From Rossellomorea orangium (GTDB taxonomy: Bacteria; Bacillota; Bacilli; Bacillales; Bacillaceae_B), in the NCBI RefSeq assembly GCF_019334305.1, contig NZ_JAHWGH010000023.1, forward strand, positions 1-36,464: a stretch of 36,464 nt of DNA, written 5' to 3'. Below are positions 1-8,741 of this stretch, piece after piece. Position 1 is the stretch's first letter; each line of letters starts with the position of its first letter. The position numbers and the translations under genes were made by a program. Under the pieces are notes generated by a model. It searched no databases. It saw only the letters and a program-made list of their open reading frames with translations, and was not told the origin of the DNA.

Positions 1-96
1 CGCCCGAGGAAAGCGAAGTCTTGCACGGAAATCAACAGCGGTGTAACACGTAATCTCATTGTTCGTCTTTAGAGTGTATAGATTTAGTTATGTCCC
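1..96 (-). repeat. Intergenic repeat, left copy (partial)
   Basis: Read on the minus strand, this segment matches 36286-36381 without gaps, with 6 mismatches in 96 bases. It starts with GGGACATAACTAAATCTATA and is cut by the window edge just as the GC-rich part begins, so the hairpins seen in the right copy cannot be checked here. It begins 17 bases past the stop of the SLH-glucosaminidase gene and lies in that gene's sense direction. It may therefore be transcribed as part of its 3' end. I recognise this type of repeat from Bacillaceae intergenic regions; its function is not known to me. Confidence 0.85.
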
Positions 97-112
97 AGTC
101 TCTTTTTAATCT

Positions 113-2071
113 CTATTTTACTGTAGGAAGTTCATCAATAAATTCGCCAGCTGCGTATACTTCTCCATAAGCAATTGGATCAGAGTTAATTTTGAACCAT
201 GTGCGGTCTGGTAAAGTCATCTTATCAAGAATTACGACTGGCATATCTGCTTTTGAATATTCATAGAGGAAAGTTGAAGCAGAAACTTCAGGCTTGCTTC
301 TAATATTCAACCCTTTTGTATTTGTCATACCGATTTTATATTTATTAAAGTCCTTGCCGCCCAGTGCCTGGTCAATACGGTAGTAATGTCCGGCATTTTT
401 CGCTCCCCAATAGGGATCAGTTGCATACTTGACGTTGAAACCTTCTCCCTTATTACCAAAGGCTCCTCCATAAGCATACGGTCCTGTTGGAGGGATGTAA
501 TTCTTATTCCAAAATTCATTTACAAGTTCATCTACATTCTCTTCAGGAGAGTTAAAATAATCATTGGCAGGGTTGTCATCGTACACCCTTAAACCAAATA
601 AGTTGTTAAACTCCTGAGCTCTTGGAGATAATCCATACTTACTTTCATTAAAAGCCAACGACAAAATATGAAGCGCATTGATTTTTTCTTCTTTTTCAAC
701 CTTTTTCAGGTGTTCTCCGATACCAATCAATTTACTCTTTTTGCTGGCATCTTTAAACTCTGGGTCATTGGGATAATTCTGCTCCAGCTCTTTTAATTTT
801 GAAAGAATAAATGTATCAATCTCATTCGCCGTATAACTTGTTTCCGTTCGTGCAGGGAGGTATTGGAAGTATTGATAAGCCGTCCCCACTTTCACCCCGC
901 TTGTATTATAGAACGTATTACCGTCCCAGCTGTAATATTGCTGTCCTTCAGCTAAAAATGCCGGTGCTTTCCCGACGCTGTATGCTGAGTATGATTCTTT
1001 TAAATGAGAGTACAGTTTATGATAAACCAATCCATTTTGAACCGTATAGTACGTGCGGTCTTTTAAAAGATTAATAGGAATCAGTTTCACCTGCTCCTGT
1101 TTAACATAACCGACCTTGTCGGCATATTGAACCTTTACGAACTCTTCGTCTGATTCCAGGTATTTCATTTCCATATCGTATGTCACCCCTACTCTTGGTG
1201 CAGTAAGGGATTCATTATCATAAATAGTTGTCAGACTGGTACTCGGAGTCGCTACACTTACAGCAATTCCTGTATTCATCTTCACAATCTTATCTCCGTT
1301 CATGATAACTTGTGAATTGGAACCGTCCCAGGCACTCAGTGCGGCTTCGTAATTACTGTATGTCCTGATCGGTGTAAGCTCCCCTTTTACAATAGAGGTC
1401 AGCTGAAAATCTGTCGGCTGTGGACCAATCTCGTTATCGATGGTTGTGAGCAATCGAGAAATGACAGCGGCAGCTGCGTCCCTTTTCGCATACTCCTTAG
1501 GCATGAAGATGGTTGAACCGTCCTCTTGAGGAACTCCTTTAATGATTTCATAATACACATTTGTAGCCACTGCACGTTTTGTTTCTGAAGAATGCAATTG
1601 GTCAACATCCTTGAAATTCAACTTTGCTTCTTCCAGTGGGATATTATAAAATTTCAATGCTCTTTGGATCATCATGGCCATCTGTTCGCGGGTGATTTTA
1701 TCATTAGGACCGAACAGTCCACTAGAATAGCCGGTTACAATCCCTGCTGAACTTGCAGCACTGATGCCATCGGCCAACTTCGATTCGAGATCTACGTCAG
1801 GAAATGTCTGATCTCCCAACGGCAGATCCAACCCTCTCGCAATAAAAGTTGCAAATTGACCACGGGTTACGTCGATCTTTGGTCCGTATTTGCAATTACC
1901 AAAGCCATTTAGTACTTCAGCTGCAATCATCTCCCGCATTTCTTTCTCTAAGTCGATACCAGTAATGTCATCTTTGCATTCTTCTGCTTGAATGGTCTTG
2001 GGGGAACCGGTTAACGACAGTCCGCCCAAGATAATCATAGTCATCACTATGATCGAAAATAACTTTTTCAT
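113..2071 (-). CDS. SLH-domain endo-beta-N-acetylglucosaminidase (GH73-like)
   Basis: Exported wall hydrolase of 652 residues, predicted to cut glycan strands of peptidoglycan. It has a signal peptide (about 1-29), then three SLH repeats (about 34-85, 89-142, 152-210) with motifs VTRGQ, ITREQ and AKRDA. A middle region of about 220-410 has SH3-like character. The glucosaminidase domain is about 460-570, with candidate catalytic Glu476 in AFNESKYG, followed by NLFGL. An SH3-type tail (NTKGLNIRSKP) lies at about 584-640. The ATG is preceded by a strong AGGAGG site. Cys32 and Cys60 could form a disulphide in SLH1. It is the first of six SLH proteins in 16 kb. The SLH repeats point to attachment on secondary wall polymer. 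The enzyme class is clear from motifs; the exact bond cut is inferred. Confidence 0.85.
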   Translation of the reverse strand: MKKLFSIIVMTMIILGGLSLTGSPKTIQAEECKDDITGIDLEKEMREMIAAEVLNGFGNCKYGPKIDVTRGQFATFIARGLDLPLGDQTFPDVDLESKLADGISAASSAGIVTGYSSGLFGPNDKITREQMAMMIQRALKFYNIPLEEAKLNFKDVDQLHSSETKRAVATNVYYEIIKGVPQEDGSTIFMPKEYAKRDAAAAVISRLLTTIDNEIGPQPTDFQLTSIVKGELTPIRTYSNYEAALSAWDGSNSQVIMNGDKIVKMNTGIAVSVATPSTSLTTIYDNESLTAPRVGVTYDMEMKYLESDEEFVKVQYADKVGYVKQEQVKLIPINLLKDRTYYTVQNGLVYHKLYSHLKESYSAYSVGKAPAFLAEGQQYYSWDGNTFYNTSGVKVGTAYQYFQYLPARTETSYTANEIDTFILSKLKELEQNYPNDPEFKDASKKSKLIGIGEHLKKVEKEEKINALHILSLAFNESKYGLSPRAQEFNNLFGLRVYDDNPANDYFNSPEENVDELVNEFWNKNYIPPTGPYAYGGAFGNKGEGFNVKYATDPYWGAKNAGHYYRIDQALGGKDFNKYKIGMTNTKGLNIRSKPEVSASTFLYEYSKADMPVVILDKMTLPDRTWFKINSDPIAYGEVYAAGEFIDELPTVK

Positions 2072-2195
2072 TATAGAACTCCTCCTGTATGTATGTACCT
2101 CGTCTTACAAATTATACTATTATTCTACCAAATATATCATAATAATCCATATAGTCATTAATACGTATTTTTATGTAACCGAAGAAATAGTAAAA

Positions 2196-2221
2196 GAACT
2201 AACCCTTATATCGGTTAGTCC
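2196..2221 (-). terminator. Terminator after the large S8 peptidase gene
   Basis: On the minus strand ACTAACC pairs with GGTTAGT across a short loop, followed by TTCTTTTACT. It lies about 30 bases past the stop at 2249, as expected for a Rho-independent terminator. Confidence 0.6.
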
Positions 2222-2248
2222 TTAAAATGTTGAATAGGTACTGTTCAG

Positions 2249-5200
2249 TTAATGCATATATACTTTTAATTCATATGGGCTTAGACTCGAGTTCCCCTGT
2301 ACGTCTTTGACTTTCACATAATATGTCCCTTTGCTTAGAGGGATCTCTGTGACTTCCGCATCCCCCATAGCATAATAATCAGATACACTTATGGCTTTCC
2401 CGTTTTGGTAAATAGAGATTTCTCCGTCCACTTCAAAGCCTGTTTCCAACTTGAATTTAACCTTGGTATTCCTCGGGACTTTCACCGTGTACCAGTCTTC
2501 ATCACCGTACGGAACACCTGCGTTCAAATAGCCCTTACCGGTAAAGAGCTTTCCGGTGATATTTGATAATGAGAGTGGTTTACTTGGCTTATTGTTCTTA
2601 ACAACCGACCCACTATCTTCATCCTTCTTGTCTAATGAATGGAATGTTAACTTATACGGGTTCAGACTAAACGGAACATAGCTATCAATATAGCCTTCTA
2701 CTATGACGAAATAGTTCTTATTCTTTCCAACTTTCACAGAGCCGAACGTATCACCCTCTGCTGTCATTGAATCTATCCCCTGAGCCCTGACATATTCTTC
2801 TTCATCCAAACGTTTGTTATTATTCTTATCCTCAACAAACGCGACCATTCCATATACATCTGCAAATAGCTCTTTAGGGAGCTTATCCCTCATACTTTTA
2901 GGAGCCGTTCCTCTAGTAAATGACACTCCCATGATTTCATCCTTCTTAGATGAGTAATAATACGTATCCATGTCTCTTGGAGAAGCAAAGTTCGCACTGA
3001 ATGAACGGGATGGGATCGGCACCGCTTGCCCCCATTCATTGTTCGGTTCATATTGATCTGATACTTTTCCTGACAAATAAGTAGAGGAAATGGAATATCC
3101 ATCAAAAGGAATGCTTCCGTTAAAGAAATCAGCCTGTACCTTCAAGAAATACGTTTCTCCTTCTTCCAGTACTGTGTATAGACTTGATGTCAGTTCGATA
3201 TCAGACATGCCCCACTTTATGTTTTCTCCAATATTTTCTATATATTGAATTGGCCCTTCTTCGCCCTCTTCTGCGGTGCTTAATTTGTACAATTCTACTA
3301 ATGGTTTATCTTTCGTCTTCTGGTTAATCAGGAGTTCCACGACACCTGACTTACCAGGAGTGATTGTAAACCAATCTTCATCTTCCTGCATTTGAAGGAA
3401 ACCAGTTTCTGTAGATCCAACAGCATAAGGTAGTGCCCCTTCTCGGAGCATCTCCAACATATCCTGTTCGTCATTAGCCGGTTTATCCTCTTCATACAAC
3501 TCTGCGATTTTCACTCTTTGTTCTTTTACTTCATCGACCATTTCATCTTCTGGATTCTCTTCATCCCATTTACCCATCCCATAGTCCGGGAATATATCTT
3601 CATCAGGAGGAAGAACTTTTGTATCAATCGATAAAGTATATGGATTCAATGATGACGGTGCCTCGTTTTCTTGCTCCATCAGCTCCGGATTCATCATGAA
3701 ATCAAAGAAACCAAATAAGTTATCGGATTTATTCGATACTTTAGCATAATACGTTACTCCAGGTTCAGCCTTAAATGTCAGTGCCTCGCTTTCACTGATC
3801 CCGTTAGAGTTGGCATAATACATTGGATCCATGTAATATTCTTCACTATCATCCATTTCTTTCATTTGTTCTAATTCTTTATACATCTGGAAGTCTTCTT
3901 CCATATACACACTGATACTGGAATCCACACCGGGTACTTCCGACAGACGGATGTTCACTAATTCTTCTTCTTCTACTTTAAATTGGTAATAGTCATCATC
4001 CTGTCCATTCCCAATAAAGTAAAAAGGCTTGTCCTTACTGTCAAAGGGAACACTTGGAACCTGATAAGGCTCATCCAACGTTGAGTGGTCTACCGGTAAA
4101 TCTTTGGTGATGTTGGCATTCAACTCATAATGTGATTTCTTCTCCTTGGAGTCATCATAACTCCCGTTAACGTCCTTAACGGTTAAGAGCAGAGTTCCAC
4201 TGAAAGGTGCAGTAAATAGCTTTCCTTCAACCTTACCTTCTCTTACTTTGTTCACATCAAATTCTTCTTTATCGCCAAAAATGGAAGTGAACTCTCCAAC
4301 CATCTTATAGTCGTATTGAGACGCGCCTTTTAACGTTAACTGGACATTTTCCCCTTTAGATACATTGACTTTGAAATAATGTTCTTCAGAAGGTTTAGTG
4401 AAATATCCCTTTTTCTCTTTTTCATCCAAAACAGTCGCCTTTTCCATCTTTTGTTTGTAGGTTAATTCAGTAGAAACGATCCCTGGAACTTTTTTCGGAT
4501 CATAAGATAAGGCTTTAACCGGGTTGATCAAACCATTCGCAAACTTTGTATCAAATCCTTTATCTCCTAAATCATCAGCTGTATGTTCAAGAATGTATTC
4601 GATCTGAGCAGGAGTGAGAGTAGGATATTTGGATAACATCAATGAAATGACCCCGGCAACTACTGGCGTTGCCATTGACGTGCCGCTTAGAGTATAGAAA
4701 GTAGATCCTTTCTCATAGTCATAAAGTGTACTATACACCTGATCTCCAGGTGCTACGATGTCCACTGAAGGACCGTAAGAAGAAGTTGTTGCAAGTTCTT
4801 TCTTTTCGTTAATAGAACCGACACTTATAACCCCTTCATACCCCGCAGGATAGCTGACCATATCATCTCCAGTGTTTCCGGCTGCTGCCACCACGACAAT
4901 ATTTTTATCCAATGCCTTGTTTATGGCTTCTTCAATCAATGGAGATTTCATAGGACCACCGATACTCAAATTGATGACGTCTGCCCCTTTGTCGACAGCC
5001 TTCAATATTCCTTGTGCGATGGCGAAATCATAAGCACCCCAACCTCTATTGAATACATCAATTGGCAGGATCTTCACGTTTGGATTGACTCCGTATCCTC
5101 CCACACCATTATCTTTTACTGCTCCAATAATCCCTGCTACGTGAGTACCATGAAAGTCAGGGTTTCCTTGATTCATTGGATTTACTGCATTGTAGCTTGG

Positions 5201-5743
5201 TAATAGATTTTGCTTTAAATCCGGATGTTTGGGATCCACTCCCTGATCCACCACTGCTACCGTAATCTTGTGTTTGCCTGCAAGCTTTTGGGCTTCTTCT
5301 GTTTTAAGCATCTTATGTAAATATTGGGTACCCGCTTTAGGATCAACACTGCCAAGTGGCGTGTAAAGCGTACTCGGACTAACAGAAAGTGTTTTGGTAT
5401 GCTTAGAAAACGCTTGAAGTACCTTATGAACTTGGTCTTTATCTTTTACTTTAACAATCATATAATTCAATTCAGGAATAGTCTCTTCCAATGTGACGCC
5501 CATTCGTTTTAATTCTGAATAGCTGAATGCCCGATTATATTTCACCGTTAATGTATCTTCGCTATACCCTTTTTGTTTTGATTGAGAGTATTTTTGTTGT
5601 AGCAATGGACTCTTTTCAACGAGTGAAGAGACGCCTACTTTCGCTTTTGTTTCTGCATAGCCCGATATGGGAAGAAGCAAACTGCTTCCCACTAGCCCCG
5701 CTGTTATCCCAACTGACATAAACTGTTTAAATACACCCTTCAA
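2249..5743 (-). CDS. Large secreted subtilisin (S8) with PPC-like C-terminal repeats
   Basis: Extracellular serine protease of 1164 residues. The signal peptide ends near residue 30 and an inhibitor-I9-like propeptide follows (about 55-125). The catalytic triad is visible as Asp166 (AVVDQGVD), His198 (FHGTHVAG) and Ser356 (LSGTSMATP), with Asn290 (AAAGN) at the oxyanion hole. The remaining 700 residues contain about five beta-rich segments, four of them with a D-x-D/D-W/Y core (DDDYYQFKV, DEDWFTITP, DMDTYYYSS, DEDWYTVKV), typical of bacterial pre-peptidase C-terminal (PPC) domains. One stretch near residue 610-650 is very acidic and Met/Tyr-rich. There is no SLH or sortase motif, so it is probably released. 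The start is TTG with AGAGGGG at good spacing. A role in maturing neighbouring SLH proteins is only inferred from location. Confidence 0.88.
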   Translation of the reverse strand: MKGVFKQFMSVGITAGLVGSSLLLPISGYAETKAKVGVSSLVEKSPLLQQKYSQSKQKGYSEDTLTVKYNRAFSYSELKRMGVTLEETIPELNYMIVKVKDKDQVHKVLQAFSKHTKTLSVSPSTLYTPLGSVDPKAGTQYLHKMLKTEEAQKLAGKHKITVAVVDQGVDPKHPDLKQNLLPSYNAVNPMNQGNPDFHGTHVAGIIGAVKDNGVGGYGVNPNVKILPIDVFNRGWGAYDFAIAQGILKAVDKGADVINLSIGGPMKSPLIEEAINKALDKNIVVVAAAGNTGDDMVSYPAGYEGVISVGSINEKKELATTSSYGPSVDIVAPGDQVYSTLYDYEKGSTFYTLSGTSMATPVVAGVISLMLSKYPTLTPAQIEYILEHTADDLGDKGFDTKFANGLINPVKALSYDPKKVPGIVSTELTYKQKMEKATVLDEKEKKGYFTKPSEEHYFKVNVSKGENVQLTLKGASQYDYKMVGEFTSIFGDKEEFDVNKVREGKVEGKLFTAPFSGTLLLTVKDVNGSYDDSKEKKSHYELNANITKDLPVDHSTLDEPYQVPSVPFDSKDKPFYFIGNGQDDDYYQFKVEEEELVNIRLSEVPGVDSSISVYMEEDFQMYKELEQMKEMDDSEEYYMDPMYYANSNGISESEALTFKAEPGVTYYAKVSNKSDNLFGFFDFMMNPELMEQENEAPSSLNPYTLSIDTKVLPPDEDIFPDYGMGKWDEENPEDEMVDEVKEQRVKIAELYEEDKPANDEQDMLEMLREGALPYAVGSTETGFLQMQEDEDWFTITPGKSGVVELLINQKTKDKPLVELYKLSTAEEGEEGPIQYIENIGENIKWGMSDIELTSSLYTVLEEGETYFLKVQADFFNGSIPFDGYSISSTYLSGKVSDQYEPNNEWGQAVPIPSRSFSANFASPRDMDTYYYSSKKDEIMGVSFTRGTAPKSMRDKLPKELFADVYGMVAFVEDKNNNKRLDEEEYVRAQGIDSMTAEGDTFGSVKVGKNKNYFVIVEGYIDSYVPFSLNPYKLTFHSLDKKDEDSGSVVKNNKPSKPLSLSNITGKLFTGKGYLNAGVPYGDEDWYTVKVPRNTKVKFKLETGFEVDGEISIYQNGKAISVSDYYAMGDAEVTEIPLSKGTYYVKVKDVQGNSSLSPYELKVYMH

Positions 5744-5788
5744 TAAAACCCCTCTTTTCCCATAGATGGAATATTTTTCTTCTAATCT

Positions 5789-5818
5789 ATTTTAATTTGA
5801 CAGAGACTGTTTGCGCAA
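5789..5818 (-). promoter_or_regulatory. Possible sigma-A promoter of the large S8 gene
   Basis: On the minus strand TTGCGC and TAAAAT are separated by 18 bases, about 45 bases before the TTG start. The -35 match is only 4 of 6, so this is tentative. Confidence 0.35.
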
Positions 5819-5905
5819 CTAAATTCCCATTAAAATTTCATATTCTTCTATTTTCTCATTCTATTTAATTCCTTCTTGCTACCCATTCTCTTTTTATATA
5901 AAGTT

Positions 5906-5911
5906 TATAAT
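5906..5911 (+). promoter_or_regulatory. Possible -10 box (TATAAT) of the membrane-anchored C5-epimerase-like gene
   Basis: A perfect TATAAT lies 31 bases before the chosen ATG at 5943. No convincing -35 hexamer stands at 16-18 bases upstream, so activity may need an activator or another sigma factor. Confidence 0.35.
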
Positions 5912-5942
5912 GGTAAATATTTTTCAAATGAGGGTTGTATGT

Positions 5943-7514
5943 ATGTATAGAAAGAAAGCGATTATCGGCATATTCATCTTGGGGGTATTGTTGTCAGGAG
6001 GCGGTTATTGGTTCTTGAAAGGCAACAGCTTATTGCTTCAACTGGGAAATCAGTCAAAGCTGGAGATTTCTTCTCCTTTTACTAAGGTGAAAGAAATAGA
6101 TAAAACGACAGAGAAAATTGCAGGCTCTAAGGAGATCAGTCATACATATGTATTAGTCAGATTCGGAATGAGAGTTGGATACATAAACATTACAACAAGG
6201 CAATTACCTAATGGAGACTTCTTTCTTTTCCATAAACTAAGAGCCTTAGAAAATAAGTCCATCGAAACAACCAGCTCGCTAACTGTAGATAAATCCCAGA
6301 AGGTAAATCTTATTCCTTGGAATGAAACCGAAGAGAGTGACACCCATCATAAGAATTTCGGCACTGATCCAACGACAAATCCGGTGGGAAGATATACTTT
6401 CCAAACGAAATCGGAGGAAATTCAACTCGTTCAAGGAAAAACCTTCTTAACGACAGAAAAGAAAAAAGAGTATGATTCTGGCAATGAGAGTGTGATAAGG
6501 GAATTAGTCGGGGAACAGAATGCAAGTTCACTTTCAAAAAGTCGTTCATTAAATATAAAGCTACAAGCTGAAGATAATGAAATTAGCGAAACCTGGTCTA
6601 TTGTTTCTGAAAAAGGTTTCTTCCGGAGTCCATTAATAGAAAAGGAATGGATCCAGACCTTATCTGAGAAGAAAACTGAAACAAATAATTGGTACACCAG
6701 TGAAGGTCCTTATAATAAACTGCCATGGTCCATTGAACCCTTTACGAAAATGGGGTACGGACGCAATTTAGGTGATATGCAGGAAGACACTGCATTAACA
6801 TTATATAAAGATAAGGGTGAACGCTTCTTTCAAGATCTCGTCTATAATTCACTTGTGGACCTAGAAAAATACAAAAGCCGGAAACATACTTCGCTATGGC
6901 CGACTGAATATACCAGTACGTGGTTAAAGAAGGCCTATGAGACTACAGCTCCTTATTATGATACCAGGCACAATGAATTTATATCGTATTTTTTAGACGA
7001 GGCTTATCAGGCGCTAAACATTAAACAACCAGATAGATCCATCATTCAGTACGCTGACTTTCTATTAGAGCAAACTGAAAAAGGAAAAATCATTCCCACC
7101 GAAAATGGTCATTTACTTACTGACTATTTTAAAGAAGGGAGCCCGATACTGACTCATGCTTCGCTAAACCATGAGCTTGGAGGCATTAAAATCTTACTCC
7201 ATTCTTTCTTATCTTCCGGTAACGATAAATATCTGGCTCAAGCCAGAAAACTTTTGAATGGAATAGATGACCTGGGTACTGATTGGATCAGGGAAAGTGG
7301 AGACTTATGGTATCAAGTAAATCCTGATCTTACCTTTACGGGTAATGATTATGAACAACTAACGTTAATCGATTTATTGGAAACAAGAGAGCTGTTAACA
7401 GAAGTAAATCATATTAACTATCCAATATTGGATGACCTTATTGACTCCAAACTGGATTATTTGAGTCGGAATAATATTGAGTATCATCCAAAAGTGAAGG
7501 AACTTTTGGAATAA
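5943..7514 (+). CDS. Membrane-anchored D-glucuronyl C5-epimerase-like protein
   Basis: Protein of 523 residues. It starts with MYRKKAIIG and one N-terminal hydrophobic segment (about 6-25) that looks like an uncleaved anchor, so the rest lies outside the cell. Residues about 240-510 resemble the alpha/alpha-toroid C-terminal domain of D-glucuronyl C5-epimerases (PF06662-like), which invert C5 of uronic acids within a polysaccharide. Key blocks are KLPWSIEP, GYGRNLG, TEYTSTWLKKAYETTAPY, DTRHNE, NHELGG and WIRESGDLWYQVN. The same blocks occur in the SLH protein at 12427-14712, so the two are paralogues with different anchors. The ATG at 5943 was chosen because GAGGG lies 8 bases upstream; earlier in-frame starts at 5910 and 5928 lack a site. 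Substrate is unknown. A lyase or glycosidase of the same fold cannot be excluded. Confidence 0.6.
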   Translation: MYRKKAIIGIFILGVLLSGGGYWFLKGNSLLLQLGNQSKLEISSPFTKVKEIDKTTEKIAGSKEISHTYVLVRFGMRVGYINITTRQLPNGDFFLFHKLRALENKSIETTSSLTVDKSQKVNLIPWNETEESDTHHKNFGTDPTTNPVGRYTFQTKSEEIQLVQGKTFLTTEKKKEYDSGNESVIRELVGEQNASSLSKSRSLNIKLQAEDNEISETWSIVSEKGFFRSPLIEKEWIQTLSEKKTETNNWYTSEGPYNKLPWSIEPFTKMGYGRNLGDMQEDTALTLYKDKGERFFQDLVYNSLVDLEKYKSRKHTSLWPTEYTSTWLKKAYETTAPYYDTRHNEFISYFLDEAYQALNIKQPDRSIIQYADFLLEQTEKGKIIPTENGHLLTDYFKEGSPILTHASLNHELGGIKILLHSFLSSGNDKYLAQARKLLNGIDDLGTDWIRESGDLWYQVNPDLTFTGNDYEQLTLIDLLETRELLTEVNHINYPILDDLIDSKLDYLSRNNIEYHPKVKELLE

Positions 7515-7522
7515 ACAAAAAT

Positions 7523-7564
7523 AAACCAAATGCCGGGCAATGGTAATTGCCCGGCATTTGGTTT
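7523..7564. terminator. Bidirectional terminator, 19-bp stem
   Basis: A near-perfect stem, with core arms CAAATGCCGGGCAAT and ATTGCCCGGCATTTG around a GGTA loop, lies between the convergent stops at 7514 and 7571. T-rich sequence follows on both strands, so it probably serves both genes. Confidence 0.85.
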
Positions 7565-7570
7565 TAATCA

Positions 7571-8557
7571 TTATTTAGAAGGGTATGTATTGTATATAGC
7601 AGCCGAGAATTCCGCTCTGGTTGCTTTATCATTCACCCTAAAGCTATTTGTTTGAAATAAAGTCGTGCGATCCTTTTGGTGCAATGTTGAAATGGCGTTA
7701 CCCGCCCAATGGTTTGAAGCAACATCGTCATAAATGGAGCTTGCCTTTACAACACCACTCGCATTACCTCCGAACGCCCTTTGTACAATGACAGCCATCT
7801 GCGCTCTGCTTAAGTACTCATTCGAACGGTAGGTCCCATCAGGATACCCTTGGATGATCCCTGATTCCTGCATGGCGACGATATCCTTATAGAAAGATTG
7901 ATTAGGTGAAACATCAGAATATGCTGCTTTACTTGAAGTCGGAACATGCAATACCCGATTAATGATTGCAGCTGCTTGTCCACGTGTAACAGGCTTGGCA
8001 GGTTTAAATGTCTGATCATCAAATCCATTAATGATATTCTTTCCGCTTAACTCCATCACTGCTGCATAAGCAGGATTAGATTTCGTCAAATCAGAAAAGT
8101 CCTTTGTCTGAGAAACTGAATCGAGCCTTTTTCCTGCCGTGAATTTAGGTCCCCAGTATGGATTATCCAGTGATGAAATCTTAATTCCAGCGTTCTCTGC
8201 GCTTATGAATTGATTGTCGCCGACATAGATGCCTGCATGGGATATACCTGGTTTATATGTATTAGAGAATAACACAAGATCGCCCGGCTGTAGGTTTGCT
8301 TTTGAGACTTTTTGACCAACTTGGTATTGTTCCGAAGAGGTACGCGGGAGTTTAATTCCGAGTTGACCATATACATAGTATAAGAAACCTGAGCAATCAA
8401 ATCCTGCTGGAGTGGTACCCCCAAATTTATATGGTGTTCCTATATGTTCCTTGGCTAAGTTCACTACTTCATTTCCAGTGGCAGCTTTTGTAGAAAAAGC
8501 AGGTGTCAATAATAGCAAAAGTGTAAGTGTGAAGATCACTTGTATGACTTTCCTCAT
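7571..8557 (-). CDS. NlpC/P60 endopeptidase with C-terminal SLH repeats
   Basis: Exported peptidoglycan endopeptidase of 328 residues, expected to cut between D-Glu and the diamino acid of stem peptides. It has a signal peptide (1-26), an NlpC/P60 domain (about 28-145) with catalytic Cys55 in FDCSGF and His107 in ISHAGIY, then three SLH repeats (about 155-210, 214-268, 272-328; motifs VTRGQ, LSRAQ, ATRAE). Its catalytic domain closely resembles that of the LysM protein at 27268-28461, but the third triad position is Ser119 (FISAEN) where that protein has His370 (FIHAGD). The family usually has His, Asn or Gln there, so reduced or altered activity is possible. The ATG has GGGGGA 9 bases upstream. 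It shares a bidirectional terminator with the convergent gene at 5943. Confidence 0.88.
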   Translation of the reverse strand: MRKVIQVIFTLTLLLLLTPAFSTKAATGNEVVNLAKEHIGTPYKFGGTTPAGFDCSGFLYYVYGQLGIKLPRTSSEQYQVGQKVSKANLQPGDLVLFSNTYKPGISHAGIYVGDNQFISAENAGIKISSLDNPYWGPKFTAGKRLDSVSQTKDFSDLTKSNPAYAAVMELSGKNIINGFDDQTFKPAKPVTRGQAAAIINRVLHVPTSSKAAYSDVSPNQSFYKDIVAMQESGIIQGYPDGTYRSNEYLSRAQMAVIVQRAFGGNASGVVKASSIYDDVASNHWAGNAISTLHQKDRTTLFQTNSFRVNDKATRAEFSAAIYNTYPSK

Positions 8558-8700
8558 TATTCATTGTCCCCCAAATTTTTCTTTTTCTCTTAATCTAGTA
8601 AAATTCTATCAAATTTTTCCGACAATTTTCATTACGGTTTTATTACAAGTTTATTACTTACATGCACTTAATTTGTCGAAATGAATAATATCTGAACGAA

Positions 8701-8734
8701 AAATGACATCTGGTTCATGAACCAGATGTCATTT
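8701..8734 (-). terminator. Perfect 34-base palindrome, probable terminator
   Basis: The half-site AAATGACATCTGGTTCA is followed at once by its exact reverse complement. It lies just past the stop at 8742 and is followed on the minus strand by TTTTTCGTT including its own last bases. It most likely ends the S8-SLH transcript, though a loop-free perfect palindrome could also be a protein-binding site. Confidence 0.65.
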
Positions 8735-8741
8735 AGTGATG

